Origin: Planctomycetota bacterium
GTDB taxonomy: Bacteria; Planctomycetota; JAMOSO01
Length of the DNA: 64,000 nt
Assembly (NCBI GenBank): GCA_027063065.1
Contig: JAMOSO010000070.1
Coordinates: 1 to 64,000, forward strand
Reading direction: 5' to 3'
The position numbers and the translations under genes were made by a program. The notes below the pieces were generated by a model, which saw only the letters and a program-made list of their open reading frames with translations, had not been told where the DNA came from and searched no databases. Shown in pieces: positions 19,110-27,292 of the stretch (positions are counted from its first letter, which is position 1; the number at the start of each line of letters is the position of its first letter).

Positions 19110-20390
19110 TTATCCTGAATTATCCAAACCAAAACTCTCTCTAATATATTTAATACGACGTAAATCACTATTGTTATTTATATCACATTGTTTAAGTTGA
19201 CTAATGGGCAAATGCAACAATTTATTTAATACTGCCGTAGAAAAATTAAGGCAATTTTCAATTTCAGCAGGGCTTAATTTGTTTTTTTGACGATTAATTT
19301 CAACATCTTGAATTTGCATTACTTTAGAACGCAAAGCTACTATTGTTGGTGCTACATCTAAACTATTGCACCACGCAACAAACTTTTTTGCCTCATCTAA
19401 AACTATACTCTCTGCCAAGCCAAGTTCTTGGCGACGAACATCAATAGTATGTGCTATTAATTTTTGCAAATCATCAAGACAATGCAAAAAAACAAATTCT
19501 AGCTTATCGATGCCTACTTCAAAATCTCTTGGAACAGCTATATCAATTAATGCCAAAGGCCTCATTGTCCGTTTAACTAAGGCTTTTTTTAATTGTACCA
19601 TATTTAATACTGGAGTATTTGATGCCGTTGTGCCAAAAACTATATCCACATCTTTTAAAACATCGCAAAATTTATCAAACTCTACAACATTTGCATTAAT
19701 TTCTTTTGCCAATGTTTCTGCCTTAGCCAATGTACGATTGGTAACTAAAATATCACCTATACCACTATCTACTAGATGCTTAGCAACTAATTGACCTGTA
19801 TCACCTGCACCGATAATCAATGCTTTATGTTTTGATAAATCATTAAAAATCTTTTTAATTAAATCAACTGCAGAACCAGCCACACTAACTGCACCCACTC
19901 CTAATTGAGTTTCTGTGCGAACCCGTTTTGATGCTGTAATAACTTTAGCAAATAATCCATGTAAAATAGTGTCAATTCCCCCTGCAGTATTTGACAAATC
20001 TAAAGATTCTTTAACCTGCGATAAAATTTGGTATTCTCCCAAAATCATAGATTCCATGCCAGATGCAACACGATATAGATGCTCGACAGCTTTTAAATTG
20101 CTATAATCAAACAAATGCGTAACAGCTTCATAACCCTTAAAATCTTGCAAAAAGTTTGTTAAAATTTTTTTGGACTCAGCAGAATATTCTTGCTCTATAA
20201 CAGCAACTATTTCAACCCTGTTACAAGTGCTTAAAATTGCCACTTCGCGTACACCAGTCAACTTTAAACATTTCTTAATGCCATTTGGTATCTCTTCTTT
20301 AGAAAAAGCACATTTTTCACGTTGATTTAAATCGGCTACAGTATGATCCATACCAATGATTTGTAAGTGAAATGTTGTCCCCAACCCCAT
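19110..20390 (-). CDS. hemA: Glutamyl-tRNA reductase (tetrapyrrole biosynthesis)
   Basis: A 426-residue protein of normal length, catalysing the first committed step of the C5 pathway: NADPH reduction of Glu-tRNA to glutamate-1-semialdehyde. The catalytic cysteine is C56 in STCNRVEI. The NADPH-binding Rossmann motif IIGAGDTGQ lies near residue 190, and the C-terminal dimerisation domain is present. The ATG at 20390 overlaps the TAA of the HemX/CcsA-like gene by one base. This matches the hemX-hemA pairing of many bacteria, in which the membrane protein controls HemA level. Confidence 0.96.
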   Translation of the reverse strand: MGLGTTFHLQIIGMDHTVADLNQREKCAFSKEEIPNGIKKCLKLTGVREVAILSTCNRVEIVAVIEQEYSAESKKILTNFLQDFKGYEAVTHLFDYSNLKAVEHLYRVASGMESMILGEYQILSQVKESLDLSNTAGGIDTILHGLFAKVITASKRVRTETQLGVGAVSVAGSAVDLIKKIFNDLSKHKALIIGAGDTGQLVAKHLVDSGIGDILVTNRTLAKAETLAKEINANVVEFDKFCDVLKDVDIVFGTTASNTPVLNMVQLKKALVKRTMRPLALIDIAVPRDFEVGIDKLEFVFLHCLDDLQKLIAHTIDVRRQELGLAESIVLDEAKKFVAWCNSLDVAPTIVALRSKVMQIQDVEINRQKNKLSPAEIENCLNFSTAVLNKLLHLPISQLKQCDINNNSDLRRIKYIRESFGLDNSG

Positions 20391-21226
20391 TAGTAACTAG
20401 TTCCGTGTATTGTAGAAAATAATAAATTAACAATTGTGGCAGAAAATAAGATTATAGAAAAACCCAATATAGATAAATATGCTAGGCGTTTACCATTCCA
20501 ACCTGCAAATTTATGACCAATAATACCAATAGCATAAACAGCACAAGTTATAAAACCTAAAATTATTTTAGGATCATTTGAAAAATAAGTACCGTATTGC
20601 AATTTCCACCAACGCATTCCAAAAATTAAAGATGCGCTAAAAAACCAAAAGCCATACCAAGCAGCGTGAATGTTCATTTCATTTAAAATTTCTAATGAAG
20701 GCAAGCGATCAAATATTCGATTAAAATTAGAATGTTTTAGTTTCCAATATAAAACTATATATAAAAAACCATAAATAGAAGCAATTAATAATGATGCACA
20801 ACCAATAATTGCAGCACCAGAATGGTATGCAAACAACTTATTATCCAGTAAACTAGATGCAGGAGCATTAAAATTACAACCCAACAATGCTGATAATCTA
20901 AAAACAAATGCAATACTTAATACTATCAAACCAGTATCACGCACATTTATATGTTTTTCTATATAAATATATAAAATGGATATAACTAAAGCAAAAGAAA
21001 ATATTGCCTCAAAAGCATTTCCCATTGGATGTCTAGAAAAATATAATCCTCGACTTGCCAAAATACCAAAATGAATAACTGTACTTAACCATAGCAATTT
21101 TTGCATTAATGGCTCTATATGTTTTTCGTTGCAAAAAAAATGTATGGCATATAAGACTAAACAAGCTAAATCAAGCCCCATGTTACACCAAGTAATTATT
21201 TTGAGCGTTGTAATAAAAGACAACAC
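20390..21226 (-). CDS. HemX/CcsA-family integral membrane protein
   Basis: A 278-residue protein with about eight hydrophobic helices of the CcsA/HemX family. In true cytochrome c synthases the tryptophan-rich WWD motif reads like WGSYWSWDPKE. Here the same place reads YGTYFSNDPKI, so the key tryptophans are Tyr, Phe and Asn while the DPK frame is kept. That, and its direct overlap with hemA, favours a HemX-like regulator of heme synthesis over a cytochrome c assembly enzyme. No ccsB/resB or thiol-disulfide gene is nearby. It begins 2 bases after the FG-GAP gene, within a run of coupled genes. Confidence 0.75.
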   Translation of the reverse strand: MLSFITTLKIITWCNMGLDLACLVLYAIHFFCNEKHIEPLMQKLLWLSTVIHFGILASRGLYFSRHPMGNAFEAIFSFALVISILYIYIEKHINVRDTGLIVLSIAFVFRLSALLGCNFNAPASSLLDNKLFAYHSGAAIIGCASLLIASIYGFLYIVLYWKLKHSNFNRIFDRLPSLEILNEMNIHAAWYGFWFFSASLIFGMRWWKLQYGTYFSNDPKIILGFITCAVYAIGIIGHKFAGWNGKRLAYLSILGFSIILFSATIVNLLFSTIHGTSY

Positions 21227-21228
21227 AA

Positions 21229-23316
21229 TTATTCTCCATAGTGAATTAAAAGTTTATTATGTACTAAAAAAATCAAATCACCTAATCCATCACCGTTGCA
21301 ATCTCCGCTACAAACAGATCTTGGTTCATAAGTGTTATTTGCTTCATTAAATCCTGCATCTTGAAAAACTTCAAAGGCAACACCAAGATGTAATTGGTTT
21401 TTATTATATTGTAAAAGCTCAACGGTATGATTTTTATAATCTAAAACAGCAATGCCATTACCTTTATTGTTGCCTAAATCAACTGCCGACAAGTTCCATA
21501 GTCCTGGATTATTTTGTTTGGTAGTATATTCAGCCAATTTATTTAATTTAATTCCATTTGCTTGGGCAGGTAGCAATAATAATTCTTTATCTTTCATTAA
21601 TATTAAATCATTATTTAAATAACAAATACTTTGCAATCCATCACCGCCTCCAAGTAATTGGATGGAACTAACTGTGTTAGCTTGCAAATTAAAGACTAAC
21701 AAGTCACCTTTACTTTGATCATATACAACCAAGTTGCCATTATGCATTATGGGTGCAACCAAATGAGCTTGTGGTCTTTGTGGGTTAAATTGTTGGATTA
21801 CTTTAAAAGAATTATGTGCAAAAGAATATTTTCTAACAACGTTGCCTTCGCTAATAATAAAATTATTATTGTTAACAATATAAATATCAGTTTTAGTTAA
21901 ATTAGATGCCAAAGCTCTAAAATTATCGGAATCAATTTTTTTAAATTTTAACTTCTGTTTAATATAAAATTGTGGTGTATCATAGTCTCTAAATATCATA
22001 ATACCATAGGAATTGCCTATAGGTATAATAGACATGTCTTGAGGATTATTATCTAAATTTATTTGGACTGTATTTTTGATTTTTAAATTACTATCAAACT
22101 CAACCAAAGAATAGGACTTATTTTTACAAATTATGGCTATTAAAGATTCTTTAAAACTATCGATAGCTACAGGTTTGCCATCCAGATGCAAATAATCTGG
22201 AAAAGTTGTTTTTTGGTTAAGGTTGTGTATAGCTATTGCATTTTCAGTATCTGATAAGACAGCTATTTTATTATCTTTTAATTTTGCCAATTGTGTTACA
22301 TCTTTTAATGTATCAATAAACACAGGTTTTGAAAGAACATATTTATTATTGCGATAAAAAAGTTGTAATTGGCTTAATTGAGGCGTATTGATAATTAATA
22401 AGTCGTTATTTTTTAGATAGCTAAAATGCTTTACATAATCCATACCTTTTAATGGTACATGAATTGGATTTGCTAATTTGTCTTTTAAAGTAAAAGTTTG
22501 ATTGGTAAATTTGGCAATATACAATCTAACTACCTGAGAGTTTTTTAAAATCACCCCTAATATATCTTTATTTTTAAAAGGCAATTTTTTTAATGCTCTT
22601 ATTGGAGGTGTTTTTAAAGTCATTGACCAATAAAAATTTCCATCGCCAGAATTTTTGTATAGACTTAAAGGGTAATCCGTATTAGCAAATAAAACTGCTA
22701 AATCTACAAAGCCATCTCCGTCAACGTCTATGGGTTCAACGCCTTTACAAATATTTTTTGATGCAAAATACAGTGGCTCACCTATACTTAAATTTCCTTT
22801 TTTATTTGTAACAATATCAATATGTGTTTGGCGACATAATAAAATTTCGTAAAAGCCATCGTTATTAATATCTTCAGCTTCAAAATCAATTAATTTAGAT
22901 GGGTTTTCAACATAAATATTAATTGGATTTTTAAAGCCAAATTTTGCAGTTTGCAAATAGACCTGTAAACCAAGGTGGTTGCCAACAAAAATCAAGTCTA
23001 GTTTTTTGTCGCCATTAATATCAGCAATTCTAAATGACCTACTCCACTGATCTAATACAAAACCTTTATTATCAAATCCTTCTTTTTTAGATATTAAAAT
23101 TTCTACTCTACTGGCACTATTGTTTAAAAATATAATATCGTCTAAGCCATCATTATTAATATCACAAACATTTAAATGACTGGTAGTATTTTTAAATTCT
23201 ATAATTTCTTGTTTATTATAACCAAAGTTTCGTTTTGGTATTGCACACGCCGTAGACATGCAATTATACGTGAGTATGATTGCTAACAATAAAATCAATT
23301 TTAAATAACTATTCAT
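21229..23316 (-). CDS. Exported FG-GAP/VCBS repeat protein (695 residues)
   Basis: An N-terminal hydrophobic signal (about 1-24) is followed by a beta-propeller built from FG-GAP-type repeats. Calcium-binding-like loops are visible at 52-60 (DINNDGLDD), 99-107 (DINGDKKLD), 149-157 (DINNDGFYE), 197-205 (DVDGDGFVD) and near the C-terminus (DCNGDGLGD). The middle repeats have lost the loop sequence but keep the blade pattern. No enzymatic domain is present; a periplasmic or surface binding role is likely. The cysteine in MSTAC could be a lipobox, but its fit is imperfect. Its ATG overlaps the stop of the upstream gene by four bases (ATGA), indicating translational coupling. Confidence 0.8.
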   Translation of the reverse strand: MNSYLKLILLLAIILTYNCMSTACAIPKRNFGYNKQEIIEFKNTTSHLNVCDINNDGLDDIIFLNNSASRVEILISKKEGFDNKGFVLDQWSRSFRIADINGDKKLDLIFVGNHLGLQVYLQTAKFGFKNPINIYVENPSKLIDFEAEDINNDGFYEILLCRQTHIDIVTNKKGNLSIGEPLYFASKNICKGVEPIDVDGDGFVDLAVLFANTDYPLSLYKNSGDGNFYWSMTLKTPPIRALKKLPFKNKDILGVILKNSQVVRLYIAKFTNQTFTLKDKLANPIHVPLKGMDYVKHFSYLKNNDLLIINTPQLSQLQLFYRNNKYVLSKPVFIDTLKDVTQLAKLKDNKIAVLSDTENAIAIHNLNQKTTFPDYLHLDGKPVAIDSFKESLIAIICKNKSYSLVEFDSNLKIKNTVQINLDNNPQDMSIIPIGNSYGIMIFRDYDTPQFYIKQKLKFKKIDSDNFRALASNLTKTDIYIVNNNNFIISEGNVVRKYSFAHNSFKVIQQFNPQRPQAHLVAPIMHNGNLVVYDQSKGDLLVFNLQANTVSSIQLLGGGDGLQSICYLNNDLILMKDKELLLLPAQANGIKLNKLAEYTTKQNNPGLWNLSAVDLGNNKGNGIAVLDYKNHTVELLQYNKNQLHLGVAFEVFQDAGFNEANNTYEPRSVCSGDCNGDGLGDLIFLVHNKLLIHYGE

Positions 23317-25004
23317 TTGCTTATCTTATAATTAAAAGAGGTATTTATAAAAAGTTTGTCATTTTTAAAGGTGGTATTAGTAAAGCTATTTTCAAAAAAA
23401 CTATTAAAAAAATTAGTATCTGGCAATCGTTTAAAGTTTAATTTATTAATAAATAAATATAAATCATTGTTAGTCTTTTTGGATAATTCAAGCATTTCTG
23501 AAGACTTAAAATCAGAAATATAAGAGACAATTATTTTAGATATATCTGTATACCCATAAGCAATAGAGTCTTTAGGCATATTATTGGATAACATTTTAAA
23601 TATCTTAGACTGATAAAAATTGTTTGTAGTAGAAGACTTTTCAATCATAGCACGGATTAATTCTGCATTGCCTACTACCAAATAAGATTTGTCAACGGTA
23701 ATAGAGTAAGTTGTTGATGAGTTGTTTTCATATACAGGCATAGAATATACTATTGTACCTTTAATATTGTTATCATTCATTGTTGGTAACATTTGATTTC
23801 TAATAGATGAACCTTTATCAAAGAGTTTTGACAAAGTCATTATCATTTTATCTTCATCAATTAATTTTATTGCAAATAAATCTTGCGACTTATCACCTTG
23901 CATTCTTGAGTAAGACACAATTAAAGAGTCCAAATTGTTAAAAAAATCTAATGTAGGATTAACATTAAACATTATCGGTAACATATTTAAACTTTGTGTA
24001 AAAATATCAAACCATTGAGAATTAATTTTATATATAATTTGTGGTAATTCTTGCCAAAAAGATTTTAAATCTAGCTGATTAACACTATAAGAATAAATAT
24101 CTTTAGGAATATAATTTAATAGGTTTCCTTTTGGCGCAGGATTAGGTTTTAATAATTTCCAAAAACCTGAGTTTTTTCCGTGATGATTTATAACTGTCTG
24201 TATTTTAAAACAATTTGTTTTGAATATTAATTTTAATTGTAATGAAACAATTTCGGACAATCCCGTTAACACAGCAAGTTGATTTTGAGCATTAAGTTTT
24301 ATTTTATTATTTAAAGAATTATTTACTTTAAATTGTAAATATTTAAAAAAATTTGAAGTGCAGTTTAGCTCTATTTTGGTTTGGTTACACTGGTTAGTAA
24401 TTTCTTTTTTACGTAGCAAAACAATAGCTTTTTCTAGTTGTTGTCGCTTAGGAAAAATCAACAAAGTATTATTTAACCATGCCTGCCAATGATTAATTAT
24501 ATGTGTTTTTTTGTCATACATGGAAACTAATTCAATATTCTGAAATTTAGAATATTGTAACTGTAGTTCTTCTTCGCTTAATTTAGATAACTGCCTATCA
24601 ATATCTAATGATTTTTGATAATCAGCTTTACTCATAGCTATAGCTATGGATACCTGTAGATTGTTTTCATTATTTAAATTAAAACCTAAAACAACCTCAT
24701 CTTTTATTAAATCTAATTCTTCTAATTGCAAATGATGACGTTGATTTGTACTTTTTGATTGATAATTGCCATAAGTTATTATATTTTTAAATAAATTTGT
24801 TATTTTTTGATTATTGCGAAATCCACTCATTTCAGGAGCGTTCCAGATTTGCCCCAGTGCAGATGTTTCTATTTTATTAGCAATTTTACTTATATCTGAA
24901 AAAGATAATATTAGATTGTTTTCCGACACAATTAAATCTTTACGTTCAAATGCCCAAACATTTGCTGTGCTACAAATTATCAAAATAACAAGGTAAAATC
25001 GCAT
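23313..25004 (-). CDS. Exported protein of unknown function, DUF3352-like
   Basis: A 563-residue protein with a signal peptide (cleavage likely after VWA at residue 18). No catalytic motif is recognised. The C-terminal part has the pattern seen in DUF3352-type proteins (repeated 'solution of paired strands' around DSIAYGYTDISKIIVSY and NNLDSLIVSYSRMQGDKSQ), which are periplasmic or lipoprotein-like and uncharacterised; the match is by eye. The ATG overlaps the TAA of the protease gene (TAATG), and the stop overlaps the FG-GAP start, so it is made together with both. It may be a client or partner of the protease. Confidence 0.6.
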   Translation of the reverse strand: MRFYLVILIICSTANVWAFERKDLIVSENNLILSFSDISKIANKIETSALGQIWNAPEMSGFRNNQKITNLFKNIITYGNYQSKSTNQRHHLQLEELDLIKDEVVLGFNLNNENNLQVSIAIAMSKADYQKSLDIDRQLSKLSEEELQLQYSKFQNIELVSMYDKKTHIINHWQAWLNNTLLIFPKRQQLEKAIVLLRKKEITNQCNQTKIELNCTSNFFKYLQFKVNNSLNNKIKLNAQNQLAVLTGLSEIVSLQLKLIFKTNCFKIQTVINHHGKNSGFWKLLKPNPAPKGNLLNYIPKDIYSYSVNQLDLKSFWQELPQIIYKINSQWFDIFTQSLNMLPIMFNVNPTLDFFNNLDSLIVSYSRMQGDKSQDLFAIKLIDEDKMIMTLSKLFDKGSSIRNQMLPTMNDNNIKGTIVYSMPVYENNSSTTYSITVDKSYLVVGNAELIRAMIEKSSTTNNFYQSKIFKMLSNNMPKDSIAYGYTDISKIIVSYISDFKSSEMLELSKKTNNDLYLFINKLNFKRLPDTNFFNSFFENSFTNTTFKNDKLFINTSFNYKISK

Positions 25005-25957
25005 TATTTATTTAACTTTGCCGATTGTGGATTTCTTGGTGCTAAAGGATAAAAATAACCTGATTCAGAATTGTTTTCATCATATCCATAAGCTTCAATA
25101 TTGTTTAATAAAAATGTTACATGTCTAATGGGAATAGCAAAATTTAAACCCTGAAACGATAACGCCCCCATATTAATAACACCGACAACCTGACCTAAGC
25201 TATTAAATAATGGTCCTCCAGAATTACCCGGATTAATTGGTGCATCAATCTGTAAATATAATTTGCCTTCAAAATTTCTGGAAGTATGACTAATTACGCC
25301 TTGGGTAACAGTTCGTTCCAAACCTAGAGGGTTTCCTATAGCAAAAACATTTTCTCCAAGTATTACTACAGGTTTATTGGGAGCAGAAGCATTATGAAAT
25401 ACGACAGGTACTAAATCATTTTTTTTAAAAGAGTTTATTTGTAATACGGCTAAATCATGAAAAGGATCTAAAGCTACAATGCGTACATTTTTATGAGTAA
25501 AACGGCGTAATTCACCATTTTGATGTTTATAGCGTATCACTGATATATGTCTTTGACCTTTTACAACATGAAAATTAGTAATTAAATAACCTTTATTATT
25601 AACAAAAAATCCCGATCCGCTTCCGCTAGGTGTCTTAATATGCACAACAGATGCTGCAATACCTTGTACTCCACCTAATAACCGCATAACATCTTTAGAG
25701 CTAGTAGTAAATAATTCGCCTGCACTTAGATTGCTTGTTTTAACTTTTTGTCTGATAGATATTATGGCGCTTTTAGGAATACGTTGTAATGTAAAACCCA
25801 TGTCTACAATTATATAGTCTGTACTGCGTTTTAAAATCTGTGCCTGTAATTGTTGCCCACCTTTTAAGGTGATAATTTGTATATTTGCATTAATTTCGCA
25901 TAGCCCAAAAAACAAAAATAAACTTAAAATTACAAGTATTTTTTTATAGTTAAACAT
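25004..25957 (-). CDS. Exported HtrA-like (S1C) serine protease without PDZ domain
   Basis: A 317-residue protein: signal peptide (about 1-25), a short beta-rich segment (about 26-70, LKGGQQLQAQILKR..IPKSAI) resembling SH3/LSm-like domains that precede some envelope proteases, then a trypsin-fold domain. The catalytic triad is intact: H130 in TNFHVV, D168 in DPFHDLAVL and S246 in NPGNSGGPL. DegP/DegS proteins carry C-terminal PDZ domains; here the chain ends about 20 residues after the protease core, so substrate choice must come from the N-terminal segment or a partner. It begins 8 bases after the helicase stop and overlaps the next gene by one base. A periplasmic quality-control or regulated-cleavage role is inferred. 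Confidence 0.85.
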   Translation of the reverse strand: MFNYKKILVILSLFLFFGLCEINANIQIITLKGGQQLQAQILKRSTDYIIVDMGFTLQRIPKSAIISIRQKVKTSNLSAGELFTTSSKDVMRLLGGVQGIAASVVHIKTPSGSGSGFFVNNKGYLITNFHVVKGQRHISVIRYKHQNGELRRFTHKNVRIVALDPFHDLAVLQINSFKKNDLVPVVFHNASAPNKPVVILGENVFAIGNPLGLERTVTQGVISHTSRNFEGKLYLQIDAPINPGNSGGPLFNSLGQVVGVINMGALSFQGLNFAIPIRHVTFLLNNIEAYGYDENNSESGYFYPLAPRNPQSAKLNK

Positions 25958-25965
25958 ATAAATAC

Positions 25966-27177
25966 CTATTTTCTACGGCGTTTTTTCTTTTTAGGTGCTT
26001 TATATTTTTCCCTTGTAGTATTTTTTTGATCTTTAACCTCGGGTGGTTTTGGATAAAAATTATGATAGGGATGGTCTGTTTCTAAAGGTAATTTACGTTT
26101 AATAAAATTTTCTACATTTTCTAATAAATCCCTTTCACTCGGAGCGCATAAGGTCATTGCCAATCCTTTTTTGCCAGCCCTAGCAGTGCGACCTACACGA
26201 TGTATATATGTTTCTACTTCTAAAGGCATATCAAAATTTATAACGTGTGTTACACCGTCTAAGTCTAGCCCTCTAGCGGCAACATCTGTCGCCACCAATA
26301 CCCGTGCCTTACCAGCTTTAAAATGATCCATTGAACGTTTACGCACTGACATACGCTTATCGCCATGAATGGCTACAGCATAAATTTTGCGCCTAGTTAA
26401 ATATCCAGCAACCCAATCGGCATGTTTTTTAGTACGTGTAAATACTAATGCTTTACCCCATCCGTTACGCATTAGTAAATAACGCAATAAAGGACGTTTG
26501 CGTTCATGTACAACAATATATAATTGTTCTCGAACACCTTCGGCCACTTCTGTCGGTAGATTTACCTTAATTGGTACGGGGTTTTTGACAACCTTTTGTG
26601 CCAAAGCAATCATAGCTGGACCCATAGTCGCAGAAAAAAACAAGCTTTGTCTTTGCTCTGGCAAACGCTTAACTATATCTTCAACCTCGTCTGCAAAACC
26701 CATATCTAGCATTTTGTCGGCTTCATCTAACACCAAAGCACCTACCAAATCAGGATTAAATACCTCTCGGTTAATTAAATCTAACAACCGCCCAGGCGTA
26801 GCTACTACCACTTGTACACCAGATTGAAGTAAGTCTATTTGAGGCGTAATAGGTACACCTCCCACAATTAAAGCAACTGTACAGTTGATTTTTTGAGCAT
26901 ATTGACTAAAAGATTCCGCAACCTGCTCGGCTAACTCTCTAGTGGGGGTTAATGTCAGTATTATCCCTTGTTGTTGATCTGTTTGTAATCTTTGCAATAA
27001 TGGCAAAGCAAAAGCAGCGGTTTTACCAGTGCCAGTCGCAGCACAACCAAGTACATCTCGCCCATCTAAAACCGCTGGGATTGCTTCTTCTTGAATAGGC
27101 GTTGGCTGAATATAACCGCTATCTTCAACAGCTTCTAAAAGCTCATCAATTATTTTTAAATCTTTGAATTTTGTCAT
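25966..27177 (-). CDS. DEAD-box RNA helicase (RhlE/CsdA type)
   Basis: A 403-residue helicase. In order: Q motif (PTPIQ at 25-29, with upstream F4), Walker A AATGTGKT at 46-53, PTRELA, DEAD, SAT, and the C-terminal motifs VATDVAARGLD and HRVGRTAR. A short basic tail (PKKKKRRRK) would help bind RNA. Such enzymes unwind short RNA duplexes in ribosome assembly or mRNA decay. Fine assignment to RhlE, RhlB or CsdA is not possible by eye. It is the first gene of the minus-strand block whose later members are exported proteins, so transcript sharing is likely but functional linkage is doubtful. Confidence 0.9.
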   Translation of the reverse strand: MTKFKDLKIIDELLEAVEDSGYIQPTPIQEEAIPAVLDGRDVLGCAATGTGKTAAFALPLLQRLQTDQQQGIILTLTPTRELAEQVAESFSQYAQKINCTVALIVGGVPITPQIDLLQSGVQVVVATPGRLLDLINREVFNPDLVGALVLDEADKMLDMGFADEVEDIVKRLPEQRQSLFFSATMGPAMIALAQKVVKNPVPIKVNLPTEVAEGVREQLYIVVHERKRPLLRYLLMRNGWGKALVFTRTKKHADWVAGYLTRRKIYAVAIHGDKRMSVRKRSMDHFKAGKARVLVATDVAARGLDLDGVTHVINFDMPLEVETYIHRVGRTARAGKKGLAMTLCAPSERDLLENVENFIKRKLPLETDHPYHNFYPKPPEVKDQKNTTREKYKAPKKKKRRRK

Positions 27178-27292
27178 AATTTATATTATAACAAAGACAA
27201 TGACTTAAAGCCTAGCTATTTTGCTTTATTTATAAAGCTTATACTATTTATATTCATTATTAAATATATCTCAAATTTTAAGACATATACCT

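Noticed and set aside
27178-27292. Attachment site for an island at the far end of the glycan cluster
   Set aside because: I looked for a copy of the tRNA-Ser 3' end (GGGTTCAAATCCC) and found none; no integrase gene is nearby.
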